Origin: Mariannaea sp. PMI_226
Taxonomy: Eukaryota > Ascomycota > Sordariomycetes > Hypocreales > Nectriaceae
Length of the DNA: 64,000 nt
Assembly: GCA_024336345.1 (NCBI GenBank)
Contig: JANFOG010000011.1
Location: forward strand, 1,302,001-1,366,000
Reading direction: 5' to 3'
The notes under the pieces are model-generated. The model saw nothing but the letters and a program-made list of their open reading frames with translations, did no database searches and had not been told where the DNA came from. The position numbers and the translations under genes are program-made. This document shows, piece by piece, positions 1-10,879 of the stretch (position 1 is its first letter; each line of letters opens with the position of its first letter).

Positions 1-1
1 C

Positions 2-328
2 GTTGGGCCTTGTGACCCTTTGTGTAAATGCACACAATTGGAAGCTTTGAAGCAAAAAGCAATTGAAAACCTGGGGAAAATAGCAGTAGATGTACTTGCG
101 AGCGTCTCGGACTTTCTGGAGCCAACTAAGGGCCGAGGCAAGTTCTGTCCGTCTGCGAGAGCGCTAATTTGGCCATTGAGCATCCTCTTGACGTCCTCTG
201 TTTATGCCTCATCAGTGAAGAAGCACGCTGTTTTTTTGCTTCATGAGCTTGGAGTTGATCTCAATCTGCCGCAAGCAATAGATGCTGCTAAGCTGGCATA
301 CGAGCCAGAAATGACTGAAGATTGGTGA
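2..328 (+). CDS. C-terminal fragment of a Zn2Cys6-type fungal transcription factor (gene runs off the left edge)
   Basis: The reading frame is open from the first bases, so the start lies outside the window. The visible ~108 residues contain an 'ARALIWPLSILLTSS' segment followed by an amphipathic helix and a 'LGVDLNLPQAIDAAK' segment. This resembles the end of the fungal-specific transcription factor family, where an (A/G)R-x-L-x-WPL motif is followed by a short helix and the stop. The DNA-binding part is not visible, so the assignment rests on this tail. The frame stops at 328, but a GTGAGT donor overlaps the stop. Splicing about 40 nt to a CAG near 364 would replace the last residue with roughly 13 others. 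The target genes are unknown. Confidence 0.5.
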   Translation, partial: VGPCDPLCKCTQLEALKQKAIENLGKIAVDVLASVSDFLEPTKGRGKFCPSARALIWPLSILLTSSVYASSVKKHAVFLLHELGVDLNLPQAIDAAKLAYEPEMTEDW

Positions 329-1643
329 GTTCAAGACAATGACATACCGAACCTGAAGCTGACAGTTCCATCGAGGCTGCACCTGTCTCACCTCACATAA
401 ACTGAAGCTAGCGGTAACAGGGTGGAAATCGAATGATTAGCTCGTATGAAATTAATTCCAAGGGAAAATACACCCTTAGAATGATCGTTATCGAAACCTC
501 AGCGAAGTTATGGGCTTTCGTACTTGTTGAGGAGCAAAACTGTGCGAATAAATGGCACACCCATTACTAGGGATCTACCGACGCTCTATCCATTGTGTGA
601 GGGAGCGAACAAACTAATCATATGTCGAACCAGAATGCGGCACGCTATAAATCGACTACACCGGCATCCCTCCGCTGATCTGGCACGACTGTATCATATT
701 GCATGATAAATACGAGCATCGGCTACCCTCCGGCCGTCCTCGGGAGAGGTATGGGCAAGGGCAGATGGTTGACCTAGGTACACAAAAAGGAGCGATTTTT
801 TTCTTCTTTGGAGCAGAGCGGGTGGTTGCATACTGCCAAATGCAACCTTGGTCAAGCCCGTTGATATAAGATCGAATGAGACATATTCGACGACGAGCGC
901 AGGGAACCTCCGCTTTGATTGTCAAGCATGATCGAGAGGCAACAAGACAACCAACCATAAGATAGATCTTACATAGGGTTCAAGCCATTACGGGGAAAAT
1001 AGGCTTAAAATCATAGGGCTTTTCCTATACCTAAAATTGAAAAAGGCTGCGCCGATCCCTGACATTGACCTATCTTGCCATTGCGACAAACATCAAGCCC
1101 ATCCCACTGACGAAGGCAAAGTCGCGGTGTCGTCACTGTGATGTCTTTCTCGTAAGCTTTCGTTCCACTTACTCCATGATTGGGTCACACTCGTGCAAAG
1201 ACGGACATGAGAATTAACGGAGGGAGCTGAAACATTTAACCTTGACAAGCACGTGAAAAATGGCTGCCACCACTTTCGTCAAGGCTGCGTCCTACTGTAA
1301 GCTGAATAAAGGCTTGACATCCACCAGCTCATGGAGACTCGTGATTCGCGGGGCGGGAAGCTCCGATGTCACCCATTTGCGATGAGGCTTGCAGCCATGT
1401 GATTGTGGTAGCAGTACAAGGATGTTTGGCGTCTCACAAGACGAATATTGTTGTCTACACCTTAGGGGATGTGGGTGTAATCGCCGGGAGAGCAAACCGC
1501 TGTAAATATGGATTGAAACCCCCTCGTGCCTTTGCAGGGTTTCTTTCTTGGCCTGCCACAATCAGTCGTATTCAGTAGCAAAACGCGATCTCCAGCCATT
1601 GAGAATTTTCTACGTCGCCATTGAAAAAGGAAAATAGGCAAAG
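329..1643. other. intergenic region, no gene recognised
   Basis: About 1.3 kb between the regulator tail and the DUF2235 gene. Only short unsupported frames are present (the longest about 100 codons, with no family resemblance). It presumably holds the 3' end of the left gene and the promoter of the hydrolase. I see no repeat or RNA gene. Confidence 0.6.
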
Positions 1644-3183
1644 ATGGCCACGATGCAAACTGAGAATAGGCCACTCATTCTTCTTGCTGATGGCAGCTGG
1701 TGTGGTCGTGAGACAGATACCAGGTCTAACATCTACTTACTAGCCGCCATGGTCGGAATCAAGATTGCAGATCCAACAGATACAGATGTGCATATGCTGG
1801 AAGACAAGGCATGGTACATCCACGGAGTCGGGCTAGGAAGCACCTTTCTTGAGTACGTATCCGATACATGACGAGAATTATCCCCGTCACTAAATCCAGT
1901 CGCAGTTACGTCTTCAATGGAGCGACGGCGCAAGATATTGCCGCACAATGTATAGCGGCATACAAGTTCATTGTATACAATTACTCATATCCCCATCGCC
2001 CAATTTGGATGTTCGGCTTTTCTCGAGGTGCCTTCATGGTACGGTGTGTGGCTGGAATGATCAACAACTGCGGCATTGTCAAACCTGTAAAGAACCCCGA
2101 TGGCACTATCAATGACTCCGAAACCGACTTGCTCTGTCAGCTAGTATATCGGCTCTACCGGTCTGATGACCCCGTCAACGATCCGCACTCAGCTCAGTCT
2201 CTCCAGTTTCGTCGAAATGCCAGTTGGCCACTTATTGGAGACGAGGAGCCTGGAGATGACAAACTGGTTGCTCCGGTGAAGTTTATGGGCTTGATCGATA
2301 CTGTGGGGAGTCTGGGAATTCCGGATTTCGTCGGTGGTATTGGGCTCGATTGGCCTCAGTTTCATGATCAAAACGTCTCAACTGTGGTCGAGCTCGTATA
2401 CCATGCATTGTCCATTCACGATAATATGTACGTCTTGCCTCCCTGTCTCGCCAAGCGAAAACCGCATGAAGGGAAGCCAGCCAGTTACGGAATCACACAA
2501 AAATGGTTTCCTGGGGTGCACTATGACCTGGGACGACAACGCTTTCGATTCTTGCGCCTGTTTGGCGGTGGGATAATAGAAAGACTCCTGGCGAGGTCTA
2601 ACTTGGCCAGCAAAGTGATCCGTCCAAACGAGGTGCTTTCAGACCTTGTTTTGTTATGGATTTTGGAGGTCATTTTGGAACATGATTCGAGTGGACAGGT
2701 CATCCCACGACTAAGATTGAAGGGAGAAATTTCCGAGGCAAAGAGTAGAATCGCATCCGGTGAACGGACTGGAGATGGGGATGTTTACAATAACATTCTA
2801 GCATATGCCCCATTTGGTTCTTTGCTTGTGCAATCGTTGACATTTCTCTACGGCACGCGTTGGCAGACAAATCAGATTTACCAACTCCTCTTTGCACTAC
2901 GCGACCGGCTCGTGGTTGACTTGGACTCTCAGGTCTATGATTTTACCAGAGTCGACGCATCGATTAGCCCGCCAGAAACCGACGGCCTCTCTATTTCCCA
3001 GCTCGCGGCTATCACAAAGGCAAGATATCCATCACAGGCGTACGAGGGCTGGAGATTGCGCCGCGAATTATCGGGTATGTCTGGATAGAGAAGGGCAGAC
3101 GCAGGATTCCGTCTTTTCAGAAAAATGTATTATATCTAAGTGCTAACTCTCAATCAATAGGAGAAAATGAGAGAGAAGAATAA
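1644..3183 (+). CDS. DUF2235 (Tle1-like) alpha/beta-hydrolase family protein
   Basis: Predicted exons are 1644-1852, 1906-3074 and 3161-3183 (466 aa). The N-terminus carries an ILLADGSW strand-loop equivalent to the usual 'FFDGTW' of DUF2235. The nucleophile elbow GFSRGA puts the catalytic Ser near residue 109. 'GLIDTVGSLG' supplies the likely acid and 'WFPGVHYDLG' the likely His. The family comprises alpha/beta hydrolases related to type VI phospholipase effectors; the fungal members have no established substrate. Intron 1 (GTACGT...CAG, 53 nt) restores the conserved 'YVFNGA' segment. Intron 2 (GTATGT, GCTAAC branch, TAG) is likely but not certain: without it the protein ends at 3088. There is no signal peptide, so it is probably cytosolic. 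Confidence 0.8.
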
Positions 3184-3485
3184 ATTTCATGTCAGACCGG
3201 CTATTGCGTTACTGTCTTAGTAGAAGCGGTAGACGGGCAGGACGACGTCTATCCATACTTTTTCAACGCATGCTATTGTCGCTTGTTACTTAACCGCGAT
3301 AGGCCAACTCACGCCTCTTCTTTCTAATTATCTTTTTGTCCATGTAAGGAAAAGTTGGTTTTCACAGAGGTGAAACGCGAGGCAGATGTTGAATACAAAA
3401 CGGGCTTCCGCGCACCCGATTGAATGGCATTGGAAACGGCCGATACTCGATTTCACTATTATCGTGATAATTAAATTCAGGGATT
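3184..3485. other. convergent intergenic spacer
   Basis: About 300 bp between the 3' ends of the DUF2235 gene (+) and the MFS gene (-). It should contain both 3' UTRs. It is AT-rich in places and I see no gene in it. Confidence 0.6.
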
Positions 3486-5159
3486 CTAACTGAGCAATGG
3501 ACTTAAAACCTCACTATCTAAATCTGCTCGGCGTTGACGCTTCTCCTTTCGATGCCAGTATCTGATAAGAATAGCATTCCCAATCAGTGCTATTGCAATC
3601 ACGACCATCGTTGGATATCCCTTAGGATACCTCGGAGCTTCAACTTGTTTCCATATTACAAGGGGAAGCCATGCCTGGACCATGTATGCAGCTTCATTCA
3701 TTGTGGCTGTAACAAGAGCTCTCTCCTCGTTGTCGTCACTGCAGATCTCATGTGCCCAGGCAAATGTAAGGCCGCTGATACCACCACCAAAGCCACATAA
3801 AAGAAAACATGTCCATTTGAAGGCATCTGGAATGTCCCAAATAGTGAGTCCGACATACGCGATTATCTTGATAACCCCAGATAAAACGATTGCAGGCCAT
3901 CGAGCACCGCGGAACATGCCATCAGAAGTCCAAGCATAAATCAGCGTAGTTACTATGCCTATAGCTTCCACGATAGTAGGATAGATGTTAATTTCTTTGA
4001 TACTATACCCTTGCTCTTTCAGCCATAACTGGAGAGCCGGTTGTGAACTTCCTCCGTTTCCGTTGTTGAAGAGTATGTATAACGAAACTAGGGAGTAGAT
4101 GCGCCAGCTCGAGAAGATCTTGCGAAATTTGGCCTTTGTGTATGGTGCTCTGTTAGCCCGCCCCTCGAGCTTCATTCTTTTCTTGGCGAGCTCGATTTCC
4201 TGTTCGGTCAGGTACCATACACTGGTGATTTCGGGAACGTCAGGTAGGAAAAAGAAACCTGAGATGGCGATAGGAAGAGACACTATTGTGTTGGTGACGA
4301 AAAGCCACTGCCAACCATGCAGGCCTTGAACGCCATCCAAGTCGTATGAACTAGCCATGAGATATCCAGAAACCATTGAGCCGACGTTTCCCATAGCATG
4401 CCATAGGCACGAACGCTTGGCCAGCTCCTCTTTTCGGTACCACGAACCAATAATATACTGCATACCGGGATAGAAACTGCTCTCAGCCAGCCCAACACAG
4501 AATCGAAGGAAATAAAGCTGATTTGGAGTTGTGCACTTCGCAAGGAGAATCGTGAGAAGGGACCAAGTTACCTGATATCACCTGTTACTCATATGTCATT
4601 TGAAGCCTTTCATAATTGATGTAGGTTTTACCTCACACGTAGGAATCCAGATGCTCGGGCGGATTTGAGTAAGGAGCATGTTACTGAGTCGTTAGAATTT
4701 GGGCTTTGCGCCATGCTGGTATCAGCTCACCTAGGTATTTCACCTAGAACATATCCAATAGTCCACCATAATTGCATATAGTTCCACTCATTTCCTTCCA
4801 AATGCATATCTTCTTTCATGCCGGACACAAAGGCGTTTTTGATATTGACCTGGGATACGAGAAAGAAATAAAGCGGTCAGTAGTGGACTAAATGGATCTG
4901 CCTTTGCCTAACTCACTTGGTCAAGATATTTGATGAAATACCCCAAAGACGCCAAGGTCATGAGAGCAGCATCAAGTTTGAAAAGAAACCTTTTCTCTTC
5001 TGGTGACTTATCATAAGTATCCCAGATATATGACTTCCACGTCTTGCCGGCAGCATTCTGATTCTCAGCCACAGCTTGTATGCTTGCGCTATTGGAGGGC
5101 GTCGAGTCGTCCACTGGCCAGATCCTCTCCGAGATGTATGCCTTGTGGAGGACCGCCAT
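3486..5159 (-). CDS. MFS transporter, anion:cation symporter (Dal5/Fen2/Liz1-like) family
   Basis: Four predicted exons (5159-4917, 4849-4731, 4683-4632, 4571-3486) encode 499 aa. The N-terminus has a ~60-residue cytoplasmic leader, then 'YFIKYLDQVNIKNAFVSGMK', typical of helix 1 and its loop in the ACS family. Later landmarks are 'QLWWTIGYVLGEIPSN', 'RFCVGLAESSFYPGMQYIIGSWY' and 'SGFFFLPDVPE' before the central loop. About 12 membrane segments are expected. The family imports vitamins and nitrogenous anions such as pantothenate, nicotinate or allantoate; the sequence resembles pantothenate (Liz1/Fen2) members most, but the substrate is inferred. It lies tail-to-tail with the DUF2235 gene. 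Start 5159 is the first ATG of the open frame. Confidence 0.85.
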
Positions 5160-5916
5160 TTCTTTTGGCGATGAATGAAATCAAGTCTATGAAGACGCTT
5201 TATGAAGTTATGACTATAACCTTCTGGCTCACGATGGATTGAAGAAAAGTGGCGTTTGGTGTGGTACTGTAAACATGTGCACCAAGTGAAATTTTACATG
5301 ACATAGATACTTACCTTCCAGTCCGTGTTCGCCGCGTCGGGAACCAGTTTCGTGTAGATATGCATAGTATTTAAGGGATGTCAAGGTGTGCAGGCGGTAT
5401 GTCAAACATAGAAATTATCGTCGGGTGGTGCAGCCACCAATCACAAAATGAAGAATCAATCATCATTAGGCTGCTAGATGTCGTCAGTGACGATCGCAGG
5501 GCAGGATATGGAAAATATTGCAGCACGAGCGTGAATGATCAAAAGGCGTCATCACCAGATGCACAAGTGGGGATGGGTTATCTATCCTTATACAGCCGTG
5601 ACAGGGGTATGAGAGGTTCGCAACCTCATACCAGGTCATTCTACTTGATACAAAATGCCAATACTATCTTGTTTTAAAATTATGAGACCAGATACTCTGG
5701 GTCTCTGACGAATGTAAAAACGAGGAGGAAAATATTATATGCGTGGGCAGTAGAGAATATTCTTGGTGATGGTCTCCTACCACCACCCCAACAATATCGC
5801 TGAGGGTTATCGGACTTAGAGTGGGAGTCCTGCAGGTAATGCGAGACATTGGCGAACGATGACTGGCCAATACGAGTCTCATCCCACCTCAACCAACTGC
5901 CTGTTCAATTGCCTGT
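5160..5916. other. intergenic region: MFS promoter and ABC transporter 3' region
   Basis: About 750 bp separating the start of the MFS gene from the stop of the ABC transporter gene, both on the minus strand. Only short frames without family resemblance are present. I see no RNA gene or repeat. Confidence 0.55.
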
Positions 5917-8900
5917 TCAACTACTTCCCTCAAAGAGCGACTGTCCAAGACACATGCGGTAATAGAAGCCCTTCTTCTCCAGCAGTTCCTCCGGAGCTCC
6001 CGCCTCTGCAATCTTGCCGTTAGAGAACACCACAATCAGATCAGCACCCTTGACGGTAGATAGTCGATGCGCTACCGCAATTGTCGTCCGCCTTCTTGTT
6101 TCATTATTTTCACCCTTCGCCGCATCATCCAGTGCAGCCTGCACCACTCGTTCACTGTTGCTATCAAGACTAGACGTTGCCTCATCCAGCAATAGTAGTC
6201 GAGGATTGCGGATCAACGCGCGCGCGATAGCGATACGCTGACGCTGACCACCTGAGAATTGCGTGCCCTGTGGCCCGCAAGGCGTAGCGAGACCATCGGG
6301 GAGTGACTGAATGAAGGTGTCGATGTTGGCTTGACGGCACGCGTCCATTATCCTGCTCTCTGTCACTATGACATCGGATGATTCCTCCAGCCCAAGACAA
6401 ATATTTTCGCGAAGCGTTCCCTGGTACAAGACTGGTTCCTGTTGGACGAATGCAATACGCTCTCTGTGGCGTCTGAGATGGATTGACTTGGTGTCGACTT
6501 CATTGAGGAAGATAGCACCACTTGTCGGCTCGTAAAATCTTTCTAAGAGACAAAGGACGGTCGTCTTACCACACCCTGACGCACCTACAAATGCAACGTA
6601 TTGGCCTGGCCGTATATGGAGAGCAATTTCACGAAGGACCTTGACTCCTGGTCGATGCGGGTAGACAAAATTCAAGTTTGTGATATCCACCGCAGGCGCA
6701 GCCTGGACATCACCAACATCGTGCTCTGGAGAAGAGTTCCCCGCCAGATCCTTCGGGACCCCTTTCCGGAGGTTAAAAAGGTAGTTTGCTGCACCCGTGG
6801 CTTGCGTCATGCTTGAGGTGTAGGTGAAGAGGGCCGCTGCCGCCTCGCCTGCAAAAATGACACCCACAAAAGCAGTGTAGAACTGCTGCGGTGTATACTC
6901 ACCGAAGGAGATCAAACGACCGCCATACCAGAATCCAAGTGCCATCGCCAGCATGGACATTGATTGGCTAAGAGAATACCAGAACATGCTCCTCAGTAGA
7001 CTAGCCACAGAGGCCTTCGTAATGTATCGGAGGCTGTCCTCGTAACGAGACAATATCTCCTTTTCGAGGGTTAGGGAGGAGACGGTACGAATGGCCATGA
7101 TTGCCTCCGATGCAATACCTGCGCTGTTGGCGAATCGAGATGCAGCTGACTCGTCGAGTTTAAACTCGAGGCGAATTCGAACGTAACCCGACGTCACCAT
7201 TGGTGGCAGTGCCCCGAATGTCAGGGCTAGTCCGAACTTCCAACCATAAGCAATTGCAAGTATGCAGCTAGCGACGAGATTGACCACAATCGTAAGAATC
7301 AACGCAAGGTTTGACGATAGGAGGTCCTGCAATGCGGTTGGCTCAGTTGCCAGGCGAGAGACTAGGGCACCGGTTGTGTTGTTGGGGTCATCAAAAAAGG
7401 AAATCTTTTGACGAAGAAGGCTGTCGAATGCATCGTGTCTGTAAAAGCTCATAATCTCTTGAGAGATGATACAAGACATCCAGCCGAGAACAGAATAGAC
7501 AACCAAGTTGACTAACGCCATAACAAAAAACATGAGCGAGTAGAAATCGCCACGCTTGATGACCTCGTCGCCACTAAGGGTGAAGGTATCGAGAGCTCGA
7601 GAGAACAGTACCGCGAGAGCAGGGTTAGAGCCACCTGTTTCACGCATCAAGTTAGCAAGATGCTATCAGCATATGTACCGCAGCAAATACATACCTCCCA
7701 AGCAGGCAGCTACGGCGAGAATTGCAAACGGGACCCAAAGAAACTTTTGTTCTCGCACGATGACAAACAGAGATATAAGTAGGTTATGGTTCGTCTTCAT
7801 ACTGGGAGGCGCTTTATCGATGTTCTCAAGGCCCTGTGTAATTTCAGACGTCGTCTTGTCTTCGCTGACCAATTCCGTAGTCGTTGGCTTTTCATTCTGC
7901 TGATCGTCATGGCCGGCTCCCTGGTCCAAGATTTGGGCTTGGACAAGGGAGAAGTACGTTGAACCAAGTGCCATCAAGTCAACATGGGTTCCCTGTTCCT
8001 GAATTATTCCATTTGACAAGACAACAATATTATCTGCATGACGAATAGTTGATAGTCTGTGTGCAATGACAACAACTGTCCTGCTTAGACTAATATTATT
8101 GAGCGCTTGTTGGACGATTTTCTCCGCCTTGGAATCGAGGGCACTGGTCGCCTCGTCTAAAAGGAGGACCCGAGGGTTGGATATTATGGCCCTTGCAATG
8201 GCCAGGCGTTGCTTCTGCCCGCCCGAGAGCATAGCCCCTCGTTGGCCAATTTGTGTATCAAAGCCCTTTTTTCTTTTATTTCAGCTGATGTTCTAGTTGG
8301 CTAGTTTGGGACAAGTACCTCTGGGAGCTTCTCAATAAATTCCAAGGCGAAAGTTTGCTTGCAAGCATCTTTTACGAGCTTATACTTCTCCTCGTAAGAA
8401 AGCTCCGATTGCGGCGTACCAGACAAGCCATAGACAATATTCTCGAAAATACTACCATTAAATAGTATTGGTTCCTTAAATGGAGAATTAGCAACGGTCC
8501 AAGTGGAGATTATACACAGATCTTTATGGCAATAGGAAAGGAGAAGGGAGAGGGGGGAATATACCTGCTGAACAAGGCGGATGTTTGACCTCAGCCACTG
8601 AATATTAAGCTCATCTATTTTCTGCCCGTCAAGAGCAATGGTACCACTCGTAGGGGAGAACCATCTCTCGAGCAAAGCTATGACTGTACTCTTCCCAGAA
8701 CCACTCGGCCCAACGATAGCAGTTGTTTTGTTAGCGGGTATGACGAGATCAAGACCTCTGAGAACTTGGACAGAAGGCCGAGAAGGGTATGCAAAATCGA
8801 CATGATGAAACATTATTTCTCCATCGCATCTCGGTGGTCTAGACCCATGTGTCAACAAAGAATCGATTTTCGGTGCACGGTCTATTGTCTTGAAGATGTC

Positions 8901-10213
8901 TTCAGCAGAAGCTGACGCCTTGGACACGACCATGATTTGGGGCGCAATTTGTGTTAGGCCTTGGGCGGCGAGGATCACAGCTAAAATGACACTTGGTGGT
9001 GGACAATAAGCAGCAGCACAAATCTGCTTCAGACAGAAGAGGATGGAACATACGTAACAATATCGCCCACTTCGGTGATTTCACCGTTGTGATACATGCG
9101 AGTACCCTGCCAGAAAGCTAGTGCGTAGCCTGCATAGATGCAGAAAAACTGCGTACAGAACATGACTGCATAAATAGGCGGCTTCTTTTTTCCGAGTGCT
9201 CTCGCCCGATCAGCGATAGCCCCGAACTTGAGTGACAGCTTTGAGTAAGCCCAGAAGGCATGGACATTTTTAATACTCGCAAACACCTCCTCTGCCAATT
9301 GATCGGCTTCTCCCCATGTTGCCAAGATCTTCGTCTCAATCTTTGCGTCAATGGCAACACATATGGAGATGACGATCAACATGAAAGGCACAATGCAGAG
9401 CGTAATCAAAGTGAGCTTCCATTGCACAGCAAACGCCACTACAAAGCATGCAAAGAAGGTGGTAGCTGCCTGAACCGACAGGCCAAATTTCTCGGATATG
9501 CCTTGGCCAACCAGGTTACCACCAGTATTGAGGCGAGTTGAGATCGAGCCGGGCTCCGATGAGTCGAAGTATCCAATCTCCTGTCTCAGTGTTTGCTTGA
9601 GAAAATCGATACGGAGCGACCGGGTAACACGAATGGAGTTTATCGAAATGATAGTCTGAAGTGGTACGGCACATTAGCATAAGACCATGAACGTGGCTTC
9701 AGGAGGCAATCATCCACTTACCGTCCAGATGTAAACGAGAACAAGTTTAGCAGCAAATAAGTATACGAAATAAAGTCTATAAGCTAGTATCAGCTGGAAT
9801 ATTGCAATTCGAGTATGTTCGTTTTAGGCGTGCCCTTACGTGTAGTGATTGATGTCCCGTCGAAACTCTTCTGGGGTCTTCTCACCAATAATGAAGCTGT
9901 TGAAGACGGTAACAAACTTGCCAAAGATTAGATTCATTAGTGGAAGTAATACACCAGAAGCAATCATGCAGATAATTGCGATGGACGTCGAGATCCACCC
10001 CAAAGCGTCGTTGTAGGTAAAAACTCGCTGGCGATTGTCAGAAGATCTCCGAGTTAGGGGGAACAGGGCCGGGTGAGTGAGTGTTACAAGAAAGCCATTT
10101 CTAGGAGAGCTATCCGTAGCGGCGGGCAAAGTCTGAGATTGGCATGACAGGATGGCGTCCGCATTCTCAGCGATTACTTCACAGTCATCGTGGATATCCG
10201 GCGCCGGCGTCAT
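5917..10213 (-). CDS. full-size ABCB (P-glycoprotein/Pmd1-like) multidrug-type ABC transporter
   Basis: Seven predicted exons (10213-9840, 9776-9722, 9655-9054, 8991-8565, 8474-8319, 8265-7695, 7634-5917) give 1300 aa in the order TMD1-NBD1-TMD2-NBD2. NBD1 has Walker [10 protein letters not shown] (about residue 440), signature LSGGQKQR (about 550) and Walker [16 protein letters not shown]2 has GASGCGKTT (about 1080), FSGGQRQR and [12 protein letters not shown]. Both ATPase sites therefore look intact. The role is ATP-driven efflux of hydrophobic compounds across the plasma membrane; the substrate cannot be read from sequence. The frame extends upstream of 10213 only through a TTG, so the ATG at 10213 is used. 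Three introns use an AAG acceptor. The gene is divergent from the Zn2Cys6 regulator at 10880, its likely regulator. Confidence 0.93.
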
Positions 10214-10316
10214 TTCTGCACGGCCTCGGAAGACGAGTATTGAACTGAGCTTGATGGTGGAAGGGATTGTAATGGGTGGGGTGACTTGCAAAAGGAGTAT
10301 ACGGTAAGCATGAAGG

Positions 10317-10328
10317 TTTATATAAAAT
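10317..10328. promoter_or_regulatory. candidate TATA element of the ABC transporter
   Basis: TTTATATAAAAT lies about 105 bp upstream of the ABC transporter ATG. It reads as a TATA box on either strand. Placement fits a core promoter for the minus-strand gene, but this rests on motif and position alone. Confidence 0.35.
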
Positions 10329-10694
10329 TATTCTCCTATGTCATTAACATCTTGAGACGGTCATTACACCCAGTCGAAGATCCATAGCTCGGGTCTCCGA
10401 CGGCCCGGAATGAATGATGGTCACAGCACGACGCCGGGCGGTGGGACCGGTATATGGGATTATGCATACAATACTCGTTTCATACTGGCTGCAATAGCCG
10501 GTCTCTGTTGAAAAGGGTAAATGCGGAGTCAAAAAGGATTTTTTTCATAGGGGTGCTATATATCTAAGGTAAAAATAATCAACAGATGATGATATCGCAC
10601 AAAGTACAGCGCGCCACTCAAGACATCGTCTTCATATCGGCCAAGACACAGTCGGGCAGACCCATAAGACACGACGGTCAGCCAATCGGCAAGC

Positions 10695-10712
10695 CGGGGC
10701 TCCGGCGGGCCG
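10695..10712. promoter_or_regulatory. two abutting CGG-N4-CCG inverted repeats in the divergent ABC/regulator promoter
   Basis: The 18-bp string CGGGGCTCCGGCGGGCCG holds CGG-N4-CCG at 10695-10704 and a second CGG-N4-CCG at 10703-10712, overlapping by two bases. Inverted CGG triplets are the classic half-sites of dimeric Zn2Cys6 proteins. The site is about 170-185 bp upstream of the Zn2Cys6 gene start and about 480 bp from the ABC gene start. Autoregulation plus control of the transporter is a reasonable inference, untested. Confidence 0.4.
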
Positions 10713-10879
10713 AATTTGACAATATGCAACGTGATCGCAGGGTTAGAGGACGGGGTTATCTGGTTTCTCAAGCATCATTTGACATTAATGAAGCCGAGTC
10801 TGGTATTATTTCCTACCAGGCACCTTCCAACAGAGGCAGCTTAGTCCATCTTCAGCAAGTTCCATCCGTGAGTGTCGAA

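Noticed and set aside
10214..10291. 26-residue upstream extension of the ABC transporter
   Set aside because: It depends on a TTG start. The first ATG is at 10213 and the extension resembles nothing.
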